From Apium graveolens (Eukaryota > Streptophyta > Magnoliopsida > Apiales > Apiaceae), in the NCBI RefSeq assembly GCF_009905375.1, contig NC_133656.1:242042401-242106400 (forward strand): 64,000 bases of DNA, in the 5' to 3' direction. Below, piece by piece: positions 33,751-44,120 of this stretch. A program made the translations under genes and the position numbers. The notes below the pieces were generated by a model, which searched no databases, had not been told where the DNA came from, and saw only the letters and a list, made by a program, of their open reading frames with translations. Within the stretch, counting starts at the first letter, position 1; every line of letters starts with the position of its first letter.

Positions 33751-35128
33751 CGATGAAAACTCAGAGCCGTCTTTGATGCTTCCCCTGGTTCGATTACCCT
33801 ACAAAATCTAAATTCCAAATCATGATCATCTGGAGAAATGTATTTGAGAAGTATAACCTAATTTTATCTTGGAGATTGGGTAAATGTTTGATGTATTTGT
33901 AATTGATTTTGCACTCGTTAACAATTTATCTCTGAGTTCTTTTATCTATTAAGTGTCTTGGTTGTTTTGAAGGCTGATTTCGGGCTGATTTAGTATATCA
34001 TTCAAATGAAATGGTCAAATCATCTGCAATACCAAGATATTGTCTAAACTACGCTGAAGCTACGAATATATGACATTTTGCTTTGCTTTGGTTTTGTAAC
34101 TAAAAGAAATTTGCTTTTGTTTTTCTATATTTATTCCCTGTTGAATTTTCTTTACAATAATTTTTGTCAACTAGCTTGACATCTCTAATTTTTCTAAAAT
34201 GAGTAGTAATCTTGTGGCTGAAAATTTCAATTTACTACTTATCAATTATCATCAGTAACAACTATGAGAATGATGAGTCAAAAATAGAAAGCATCGTGGA
34301 TGTCCCTCTTCCGTTAGTCAAGCTAGTGTATTTTAGTACACGTTCCTGAGCAAAGTTAGTTGATACAGAAAGTCTACAGTTTCCCACGTCTATAAATAAA
34401 AAACTCTCACTGAGCTTCTCAACACCATACCAACCTATTAAGGTATCATCAGATGTTCACTCATATATACACCATATACTTCTCTCTACTTAACTATATA
34501 TGTTACTAATTAGTTAATTAGGAATAATAATGGTGTTTACAAGCTAGGATGTTGATTAGTTAGTACACTGGAGGAGAAGAGGGTGATATAGCAGGCAGGG
34601 TGAAGTACTGGGGTGAGTGGTTTCCATGATTTCCTTGTCAAGTGAGCAGTCTTAGCACTTCCACCTTTGTTGCGTTGTCTGTTCGACCATTAACTCTTAT
34701 CCGGTACTATATACGTGTATGTTCTATATGTCTATCTAAGTACATGTCTATATTATTACAAATCTGTACATACACCAACATGCTACACCAATTAAGTATC
34801 TCATCAGTAGAACATCTGATATGGAGCCTCTGATCTATATCATGTATTTGATTTAGGGTTTAACGATTGAGTCTCTGGGTATTAGTACTTTTTGCAATTA
34901 ATTATCTTTCATGAGAAAAGAATATCATGTGCACTTTACTTATTTTATACCGGTATATGTATATTAACTTATTTTAGTTGTCACATTGACATTTTATTTT
35001 GAATTATAAAATCGGTGACATTCCATTATGTAAAACCTATATTGTGCAGCTCTAGTATATGTCACGTGTATAATCATTTTAGATTTGTGAAGTTTGGCGC
35101 GGTTTTTGATTCAGTAATTTGAAGAAAA

Positions 35129-35470
35129 GATGCACAAATGCAGCCCTCCTTTTAAAGATCAGAATGCGCATGTTGCTTCTGTTAAAAATATTCTTGGAAG
35201 TCATGCTAGTTATTTAATGTCTGGGAAAGAACTTTCCAAGATTGTTGAAAGAACTTTCCAAGATTGTTGCATTTGTGAAAGGCACCCAGTTTGATCTATT
35301 GGTAAGTGGGTTTGGCAGTTTTCTGTCGATTCATGTCTTGTCTCTCTTCTAACAATAATTTTTCTTAAGGTGGCAATGAAAATTTATTGCAGGAGTTCCT
35401 TCAGCGAGAACGATATGGAAGTGCTCATTTGGATAATTTTGCTTCAGGACTTGAATTAATTGGTCAGAAG
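35129..35470 (+). pseudogene. Captured two-exon fragment of an unidentified host gene
   Basis: First segment (35129-35301) reads FKDQNAHVASVKNILGSHAS and YLMSGKELSKIV, is disturbed by a 22-bp tandem duplication (GAAAGAACTTTCCAAGATTG twice, near 35225-35270), and recovers as AFVKGTQFDLL before a GTAAGTG donor. After a short intron the second segment (35393-35470, exactly 26 codons) reads EFLQRERYGSAHLDNFASG and LELIGQK, then GTAGTG. Good splice sites and a conserved-looking sequence argue for a real captured gene. I do not recognise the family. Confidence 0.5.
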
Positions 35471-36539
35471 GTAGTGACATCTGCAATCTTTTTTATGACA
35501 GAAGTCCAGCATGTCCCGATTCTGTTTTTTAACTTTTTTAATTGTGTGTTGTTTTGGGATGCCATGCATTTGACATGGACAAACCTACGACTGTATATAT
35601 GTAAAAATTTGTAATTGTTGTTGGGCTATCTTGATTCGCGGACCCTTAATATGCATATTAGTGATTTTGCTTACTTTCTTTGGCTTTTGGCCTATCAATT
35701 CCTTCTTTATTCATAAGAGCTGTCTCCTTTTCCTATACCATAACATTAATTGCTTATGACTATCGATCCATTTTTACACATTTTTATTTATTTTTCTAAC
35801 TTTTATTCCTTTTGCCCTATATATATTCAGTTATTAGTGTTGGAAATTTCATGGTTAATGAGCCTATTATAGATATTTTTGTGATTTTTATTCCTTCAGT
35901 CTTCACTGCAACAGTCTCCACTTCCTGTTAACAAGATATATAGAATTGAATAAGATCAGACAAAAAATATCTTCTAGGCACAACCAGATCGTTTTCCTTA
36001 AGGCTTAATTTGTCCCCGCTAACTGCTGCAACAAGATTCTGGCGAAAATCCTTTAATTCGTCCCTTTTCTCTTAATAAGTTTGTTTTCTGGATAATTTGT
36101 TGACAACATCAAATATAGAAATTAACTTGATGCATGCATATATAATATATACCATGTTTATGTAACTTGTTTCTTTTTGCTAATTAGAGGGATCACATCA
36201 TAATGATCTGGATGACGACTTTGGAAGAATTTATCATGTCTATGTTTGTAGATTGTACTTTTCATTAGATGAAAATAGAATATGTGATGGTCGTTTTAGT
36301 ATTTTTTTTAAAATGATGTAAACAATATTGGGATTTGTATTCGAGTTGATTTTTTGGATTTGAGCAAATGTTTATATATATTGTGAATATGTTTATATCT
36401 TTTGTATTGTTATGATTGTATGCGTGGTAAAGTAGGGTAAAAAATGAAATTACAGCTCTATCCATTTTGTGCTGACTTTGTGATTGCATTAGATTTTGAC
36501 AGGTTTAGAATTTAAATTGGAAGCCGAAAATGGCTGGAA

Positions 36540-36981
36540 ACTGAAAAATCAGAATTTGGCTACTCTGTAATTACAAACTTACGACGGTTGTTCATCACAT
36601 ATTTCGTCGTAAGTTGGCCCCAACTCCCAAAATACGACATTCTTTATGTCGGAAGTTACTAATTTACGACGTATAGTTGCGTCGTTAATTTATGTTTTGT
36701 TTTATCAAAGGTGGGCTCCACTTCCCTAACTTGCGACGTTTTTCTTAACTTTGTGACGAAATGAATACTTATGACGAAATGGTTACTTATGATGAAATAT
36801 GTACTTTTGACAAAATTGGAACTTGCGACATAATTGATACTTATGACGAAATGATTACTTGAACGAAAATCTGAACTTAAGAATTGAGCAAAAACGTCGA
36901 ATATTTTCCGTCGCAATTGGGCCAATTGCAACGAATTGTAGTGTAAACATTCTGTCGCAAATGGACAAATTTCTTGTAGTG
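36540..36981 (-). repeat. Right subterminal region shared with the short CACTA
   Basis: Inverted, this matches 28511-28990 with a modest number of differences and contains many GACGAAATG / CGTCGTAAG units. It shows that the two elements around the SnRK2 gene are one CACTA family. Confidence 0.85.
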
Positions 36982-38858
36982 GTTGTTGATAAGGTTACTA
37001 GGGAGTTGTTTGCTGTTAAGTTCATTGAGAAAGGCTTAAAGGTTTGTTTTTTAAATATTTTTATGATCAAGAATTCATATTTATATTTGTGAAAGTTTGA
37101 TATTCTTTTGTTTCGAGTTCTTGCGACGCAGTTTGTTGTCCGTTTACCTGATTTGTAATCATTTTTATTTATTAATTTAATGTGTTCTTGGTTTTAGTAG
37201 TTTAAGAAGTTTTTGGATGTTTGATGGTTCTTTACTTTTGCAGATTGATGAGCATGTGCAAAGAGAGATTATGAATCATAGGTCTTTGAAGCATCCTAAT
37301 ATAATTAGGTTCAAAGAGGTTTGTGATTTCTTTAAAAATTTTGAAATTAATGTGGAATAATTAGAAAATCTTAGTGTAGTTATAGATGTGGAATATATTT
37401 GTGTGTTGTGGAATATAAAATTAATTTTTAGAATTATTTGGGATATAATTGTGTGTTGTGTGGGTGTGATTATAGATGCTCTTTCTGATTTAGAATGTTG
37501 TAGTTATTTTTGGTGTAGCAGTGTGTTCTGGGTAAACTGTGTAGTATAATTACTAATTAAATTATTATACATGGTTTTGATTAGTTGAAAAGCAAATTGT
37601 TGGTCCTTAATCAAGTTCTAGTCTTTCTTTCCAGAGGAAAGGGGCTCAGGGAGTTTATTTGACTGCCTCTATATGGGTAACGTGTAGCTCACTAGCTGAG
37701 AATGAAATGCAGAATTTCCTACTGTTTTGTTTTTTTCTAATGATAAACATGCCTATGTGACCACCTCTACTCCAAGATAGAGAAACATTTTCGTTTGAAG
37801 TTAATATGAGAAAGTTTAAATTGAAGAAAAAGATTGTGATGTATATAACATTAGGCTGAGCCACTGAGGGATCAAGTCTCTATAATACTGAAGCCAACTA
37901 ATAAATTCAGAACCTAACCGAGTTCATATCACTTCAACACTTTTTTTAATTTGTCACATTTTGTGTAAACAACCCTATATCTTCACTTGGATACCTACTT
38001 GTTTTTCAGCTTCTTTATGCTAATGGTAAACAAAGCATAAACAATTGTAGTAGTTTAGTGATACTTTGAAGCTCTTAGGTAGGGGACCCTCTGAATTTTT
38101 CACTTCGGTTTGGTACCAAAATGCATAGTGGTGGAATAGTAAGGAGTGATGCTGGAGCTGGTTTAGTGAGTTGAAGTCTTTAAATGTTTGTTGTTTATTC
38201 TTTTTAGGTATTGTTAACGCAACTCATCTGGCTATAGTCATGGAGTATGCTGCAGGCGGGGAACTTTTTGAGAGGATATGCAGGACAGGAAGGTGTATAG
38301 AGGATGAGGTAAGTATGGAAGTTTAACAGAAATGATATAGTCTAGTGTGGATCTGATAATAAAACATTATCTTGCACTTTAAGTTCCAGAATTTGACATC
38401 CCTGACATTTTTATTTTCCTAACATGTAGTTTTCCTGTATGCTTGTCCCCCCACCACCTCATTGTTCTTATATAATGTTTGGCTGCCATCACTTAAGTCA
38501 GAAAATTATGTTTACACAGATTCCCTGCAAACCAATAACTCACCATGGAAAATATATCTTGGCACCATTTCTGGGAAGTCCCATGTGATAGGGCCTAGAG
38601 ATAGGTTAGGTAGACCCTAGATGCTCCATTTTTGCATGTAGCGATTTGGTCCTTTAGTTTCTGTATGATTACTAACTTTGTAGTACTGTGCTTTACTTAG
38701 TCACATGTTGACCAGTTCCCGTATTTTCCGTATTCTTTGAAATTATTGTGATCACTTAACATGTTATCAAAGTTCGATTTTAAATAAAAACGGCAGAACT
38801 TCAATTTTAGTACCTTCCCAATTCTCAAATTATTGATCTCTTTATTTGTTTGTTGCTA

Positions 38859-39084
38859 CTCCCTCCGTCCGTCCCATATTTGTGGCTTGGTTTGACTAGC
38901 ACGTTTTTTAAGAAATTAAAGATGACTCTAATATGAACCCGACAAATGAGATAGTGGTTGTTAAAGCAGATAATTATATGAATGAGTGGTTGTAGTAATC
39001 TTAAATGAATGCTATTAATGAAAGGTTCACTCTTTTGGGAGTGCAAAAAATAAAAGAATGTCACATGAAATGGGACGTAAAGAG
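38859..39084. mobile_element. Stowaway MITE after SnRK2 exon 3
   Basis: 226 bp starting CTCCCTCCGTCCGTCCCAT and ending ATGGGACGTAAAGAG, with inverted-repeat ends and a TA duplication on both sides (38857-38858 and 39085-39086). It lies between the truncated kinase and the uclacyanin gene. Confidence 0.88.
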
Positions 39085-39289
39085 TATTATTTAGTAACAG
39101 ATGTCCTGCATGTTGAGATGTTGTCATGATCACTTCAATGAAAAGGATATTCATTTTTTTTAATAAAAATACCTTTTTTGAGTTACAAAGATTTCCTCTA
39201 TTTTATATTACTTATGATCACTATATACAGGGAACCTCCAGTTCAGAAAATCATAATAAACCATCTCTTCTCCCTTTAAACTTTTCACA

Positions 39290-40113
39290 ATGGCAAGCCC
39301 TGTTGCTGAAATTGTGTTTTTAATCTTGATACTATCAACTGCTGTGCCAAGTTTCGGCAAAGATTACACTGTAGGGGAGTTATCTGGTTGGGCACTCGGT
39401 GTCGATTATGACACTTGGGCTAGCGACAAAACTTTCAATGTTGGCGATAGCCTCGGTCAGTTCACATTTTTAATTCATTTTCTTGTATACTCAACTCGAA
39501 TACCAGGCTATAATGTGTGTAATATTTTTTTGTGCAGTGTTCAAGTATGGAACTAGCCATACCGTGGATGAAGTAAGTTCAAGCGATTACAGTTCGTGCA
39601 CTATTGGAAATTCAATTACTGCTGACAACACTGGATCGACAACTATCCCTCTGAAAACTGTGTGCAAACATTATTTCATTTGTGGTGTAATTGATCATTG
39701 TAGTGGTGGAATGAAACTAGCCGTACTGTTGCAGCTGGCGCGGGATCAGCTACTCCGGCACCAGCTGGTACTTCAGTGCCACCTGCGACAGATGGTGGAA
39801 CTAGTGCTACTTTTCCAACACCAACTACAACTACCTCAGGCAATGTTCCGGTTTTAGCTAGTTCAGCAGGAAGTGTTTCTGCGATCCTAGACATTTTGCT
39901 TTGTACTTGCCATGGTGAAGCCTCGATTTTTCGACAGGCCAGGAGAGAGGCAGTGCCACAGGACTCTCTAGCTCCTTTATTTTTTCTATTTCTCTGGTGT
40001 TTGTTTTCTTATATTTATCAATTCGGACTGAGTATCTGCAGTTATATATGTGTCGGACCGTTATTATCGAGTTATCGGATCATTCTAGATTGCTAGTTAT
40101 ATATAAATTTTGA
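39290..40113 (+). pseudogene. Uclacyanin-like blue copper protein gene, frameshifted
   Basis: Exon 1 (39290-39455) gives a signal peptide (MASPVAEIVFLILILSTAVP) and the mature start KDYTVGELSGWALGVDYDTW. Exon 2 starts at 39538 after TTTGTGCAG and reads [36 protein letters not shown] and DHCSGGMKL. The copper ligands are visible: His in SHTV, Cys in YFIC, His in DHC, Met in GGM. A Pro/Thr/Ala-rich arabinogalactan-like stretch and a hydrophobic tail (FIFSISLVFVFLYL) typical of a GPI signal follow, so the protein would sit on the outer plasma membrane. One-base frameshifts near 39722 and between 39890 and 39940 break it. AATAAA lies at 40115. Confidence 0.85.
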
Positions 40114-40114
40114 A

Positions 40115-40120
40115 AATAAA
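40115..40120 (+). terminator. Candidate poly-A signal of the uclacyanin gene
   Basis: AATAAA two bases after the inferred stop codon, followed by a GT-containing segment. Its position suits a short 3' untranslated region. Confidence 0.4.
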
Positions 40121-40242
40121 AGAGGCATTCCGTTTGTACGACAATGCGTAATTATGACTTTTAGCATTAGATCAAACATAAGCTGTACGAAAAAATTAAA
40201 AATGTTAGAAATGGTACCTTGTGTAAAGAATGTAGTGCACTG

Positions 40243-40575
40243 GGTAGGAACTTAAGTATAAAAGAGTTCGAAATTAAAGAGAAAAAACTTGTTTTCAATA
40301 ATCCACACAACTAACTCACACAAAAGAGATACAAATTCACACTTGTATTTCACTCAAAAGATTATATAAAACTTGATGATTACAAAACTTGAAAAAGTGT
40401 CCTATAAACCTGCTAGAATATGCAACTCCCTAGGTACATGAAAAGCTAAAGGTCATAAACTCAAAAAACCATGAACTCAAAAGTCTTGAAACTCAAAGAT
40501 CTATTCTAGATGTTTCGATGAACAATCAATATTATTATAATAATAATCAAAGTTTAGCTTATATTTATTTTAACT
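40243..40575 (-). repeat. 3' LTR of the second copia element
   Basis: Matches 46687-47033 with more differences than the first copia pair, including a ~15-bp deletion near 40413 (the TATTTATAGGCCTCC block is missing). Confidence 0.9.
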
Positions 40576-40582
40576 TCCCCCC

Positions 40583-43500
40583 TTAAGCTAAACTTTTTCT
40601 CATGCCAAGTTTATTCTTCAACTCCTTAAAAATATCGGACCTGCAAGGTTTCGTAAAGATATAACCAATTTGATCTTGTGACTTGCAATGTTGAATAACA
40701 ACTTCTTCTTTCTTCAACAAGTCTCGGATAAAATGATATTTGATTCTTATGTGCTTGCTATTTCCATGAAATACCGGATTTTTCGTGAGTGCTATCGCTA
40801 ACTTGCTATCACAATAAATAATTGGACTTTCTTTAGCGGCATGCTTGAGATCCTCCAACACCCATGTGATCCATAATGCTTGACAACTAGCTAATGATAA
40901 ATAAATATATTTCGCCTCCGCTGTTGAGAGAGCCACAACTTGTTGTTTCTTTGACATCCATGTAATTGCACAAGAGCCAACAAAGAAAATATTTTCCGAA
41001 GTACTTTTACTATCATCAACACTTGCGGCCTAATCACTATCACAATATCCAAGCACCTTAGAGTTATTTGCCTTTTGATAATAAAGTCCATCTCCAAGTG
41101 TTCCCCGAACATACCTCAAGATTCTCTTTCCGGCCTCCCAATGTGTCTTCTTTGGCTGCTCTATGAATTTACTAATCAAACTAACACCATATGTGATATC
41201 CGGCCGAGTGGCGGTCAAGTAAATCAAACTCCCAACAATACTTCTATAAAATGTAGGATCAACAAATTTAGAATCATCATCCTTACTTAATTTCAAGCCA
41301 ACTTCAGCGGGAGTACTACATGGTTTCGCCTCTTCCATTTGAAATTTCTTCATCAAATCTTTTGCATACTTTTCTTGGGAGATAAAAAATCCTCTTTCAT
41401 CTTGCTTTACCTCAATACCAAGAAAGTAGTGAAGCAAACCCAAATCGGTCATCTCAAATTCTTGCATCATATTCTTCTTGAATTCTTCAATATCATCATG
41501 ATTATTTCCCGTAAAAATCAAATCATCCACATATAAGCCAATGATTAGAATTTTCTTTTTGTTCTCCTTGATGTAAAGTGTATGCTCAAATGGACACCTC
41601 TTAAATCTCATCTTTACAAAATACTCATATATGCGGCTATACCATGCACGTGGGGCTTGTTTTAAGCCGTACAAAGCCTTCTTCAACCGATAGACTTTAT
41701 CTTCTTCATTCATCTTCGCATATCTCGGTGGTTGATCAATATACACCTATTCTTGAAATTCGCCATTCAAAAAAGCGGATTTGACATCCATTTGGTGAAC
41801 TTTCCACATATTTTGTGTGGCCAAAGAAAGTATCAAATGAATTATTTCAAGGCGTGCCGCGGCAGCAAAAACTTCTTTGTAATCAACACCATACTTTTGT
41901 TTGTAACATTTGACCACCAATCGCGCCTTATGTTTCTCAACTTCAATTTGTGCATTCATCTTTTTCTTGTATACCCACTTGACTCCAAAAGGTTTCTTTA
42001 CTTTAGGAGCTTCAACTAACTCCCATGTTTGATTTCTTTCGATTGCATCAATTACTTGATCCATGGCATGCCTCCATTTATTTTCTTTAGCGGCATCTTC
42101 AAAAGACACCGGATCCGCATTTGCATATAAGGCAAAATCAACAAACTCATCTTTCAAAATTCTTCTTATTTCTCTATATAGATCCACAATAATTCTTGTC
42201 TTTCTAGATAGTGATTCGAAACTTGAGGATGATGATGATGAGTTTGGCGGAGAATTAGATGGTGGAGTAGGTGGAGTGGAGCTTTCTTCATCAACTGGAT
42301 CAAATGCATCATCATCAAGAAAAACATTTGATCTTTCTTTCTCATTCTTCCATTCCCACGAAGCTTCCTCATTGAGGATCACATCATGACTAATTACAAC
42401 CTTCCTTGTGATATGATTGTATAATTTGTATGCTTTGGAAGCTTCACTATAACCAACAAAGATGCATTTTTCAGATTTGTCATCAAGTTTGCCTCTCTTT
42501 TCATCGGGTACATGAGAGTAACAAATGCTTCCAAAAATTCGGAAGTGAGAGACACATGGCTTTTTGTGGCTCCAAACTTCTTGTGGAGTCTTTCCTTGTA
42601 CACTTTTAGTAGGTGCACGATTAAGAACATAACAAGAACATGCCACCGCTTCAGCCCAAAACATCTTTGGCAATATTTTTATTTTTAACATACACTTTCG
42701 GCTACCCCATTTTGTTGAGGGGTTGAACGAACCGTTAGTTGATGGAGAATTCCATGCTTCTTCAAAAAACTTCCAAATTCTTCGGACATATATTCACCAC
42801 CATGATCGGATCGTAGTGTCTTTAAAGAACGACCACTTTCTTTCTCCATATATGCTTTAAAATCTTTAAAAACTTCAAATACTTGAGATTTTTCTTTGAG
42901 AAAATAAATCCACATCTTGAGACTATAATCATCAATAAAAGTGAGGAAATAACGGCTACCTCAAATAGAGTTTGTGCGCATGGGTTCACACAAATCCGAA
43001 TGTACTAATTCCAATGGCTTTTTACCTCTCCATGCCTTGTCTTTTGGAAATGGATCTCGATGATGCTTCCAAAAACATAATATTCACACACTTGATCTTG
43101 TCTTTGAATATTTGGGGATGCCTCTCACCATATGATCTACAAATCTTGGATAAAGTGCTAAAACTCAAGTGATTATATTGAAGATGCCAAAGCCAAAATT
43201 TATCATTCACAATATTAGAAAAGCATGGAAGAGACTCATTTTGGATTCCCAATGGAAACATTTAGTTAATGTCATATTGACTCTTACAACAAGAAGGCCT
43301 TTTTTGTCTCTTATCTCACAAAAATCATCTTCACAATTCACATGATGTCCCTTTCTTAAAAGTTGCCCAACACTTAAAAGATTATGCTTAAGATCGGGAA
43401 CATAATAAGCACTAGAGATCTAGTTTGTACCTTTCTTTGTTTGGATTGGAACATCTCCACACCCTTTGACGAGGAGCCTATTATTGTTACCCGTCTTGAC

Positions 43501-43745
43501 TTCTCATTGGACGCTTTCATCAAAATTTACAAAGCAATTTTTATTTCCGGTCATGTGGTTGCTACAACCACTATCGATAAACCAAACATCATCAAGTGAC
43601 TCTTCTTGAACATTGTTAATAAGAAGCATACTTTCATCTTTCTCCTCAACATCCTCATGTAGAAAAATGGAATATTTTTCATCATTAATTCTTTTATAAC
43701 AATCTTTTTTCATATGCCCAATTTTATGACAATAATGGCATTGAA
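40583..43745 (-). pseudogene. Copia pol of the second element, broken
   Basis: Minus-strand order: zinc knuckle CHYCHKIGHMKKDC (about 43708-43746), protease DSGCSNHMTG (about 43550), GAG-pre-integrase LWHLQYNHLSFSTLSK (about 43200), integrase with TLRSDHGGEYMSEEF and STPQQNGVAE (about 42810-42690), RT from about 42050 with YVDDLIFTGNN (about 41510-41540), and RNase H with AEAKYIYLS and YCDSKLAI to 40583. In-frame stops include TAG codons at 41747-41749 and 41030-41032, and frame changes occur near 42690 and in the integrase region. The encoded proteins would be those of an ordinary copia; none can be made whole. Confidence 0.88.
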
Positions 43746-44120
43746 AATTAAAATAATTACCTATTCCTCTTGCATTAAAGCCTCCACGAGCTCTTCATCT
43801 TCCTCTTTGATATGAGTTAAAATTTTCACTTTGCACATTTCCTCTTCCTTGTCCTCGACCACGAAATGATCCTCTTCCTCTAAAACCACCACGACTACTA
43901 TCTTGAACTTGAAAAATTTGCTCGGAAGGAGAGGAGCCGAATTGCTTGATGCGGAGCTCGTGAGATTGTAGTGAGCCCAATAATTCTTCATGAGAGAAAG
44001 TATTTAAATATTTTGATTCTTCTATGGCCACAACAACATGCTCATATTTTCGAGTCATACTACGAGGAATTTTTTCCAAGACTCTTTTATCCGAAATATG
44101 TTCTCCATTAACACGAAGTT
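43746..44120 (-). pseudogene. Copia gag, C-terminal half (3' of nested insertion)
   Basis: Reads LRVNGEH then SMTRKYEHVVVAIEESKYL and LLGSLQSHELRI, followed by a Gly/Arg-rich linker (GGFRGRGSFRGRGQGRG) leading to the zinc knuckle. The preceding codons lie beyond the nested insertion at 46225. Confidence 0.82.

Larger units (their letters stand above)
29572..36981. mobile_element. 7.4-kb CACTA element with captured gene fragments
   Basis: Left end CAATACAAGAAATATGG (CACTA with one change), right end ATTTCTTGTAGTG, with target duplication GTT on both sides (29569-29571 and 36982-36984). Removing the element and one GTT restores the SnRK2 frame exactly. The subterminal regions (29590-30240 and 36570-36960) are packed with TTACGACGGAA / CGTCGTAAGTT repeats, which in CACTA elements bind the transposition protein. 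The middle holds a ~2.4-kb minisatellite and fragments of at least three host genes. I find no TNPD-type transposase, so it is non-autonomous. Confidence 0.93.
29509..38308 (+). pseudogene. SnRK2 protein kinase gene, 5' exons only, disrupted by CACTA insertion
   Basis: Exon 1 (29509-29571 and 36985-37041) reads RYETIKDIGSGNFGAAKLV, then DKVTRELFAVKFIEKG: the glycine-rich loop GSGNFG and the ATP-binding Lys in AVKF. Exon 2 (37244-37318, 25 codons) reads [15 protein letters not shown] and HPNIIRFKE; exon 3 (38208-38308) reads [19 protein letters not shown]. This is the diagnostic N-lobe of SnRK2 kinases, which act in abscisic-acid and osmotic-stress signalling. Damage: codon 2 is TAG (usually Glu), exon 3 is 101 bases where 102 are expected (one base lost after LLT), a 7.4-kb CACTA splits exon 1, and no catalytic-loop or C-lobe exon follows. 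Donor and acceptor sites of the remaining exons are intact. Confidence 0.9.

Noticed and set aside
42063..42389. 108-codon plus-strand frame with acidic Gly/Asp-rich tail
   Set aside because: It is antisense to the copia pol linker between integrase and RT; the composition mirrors Ser/His-rich sequence on the coding strand.
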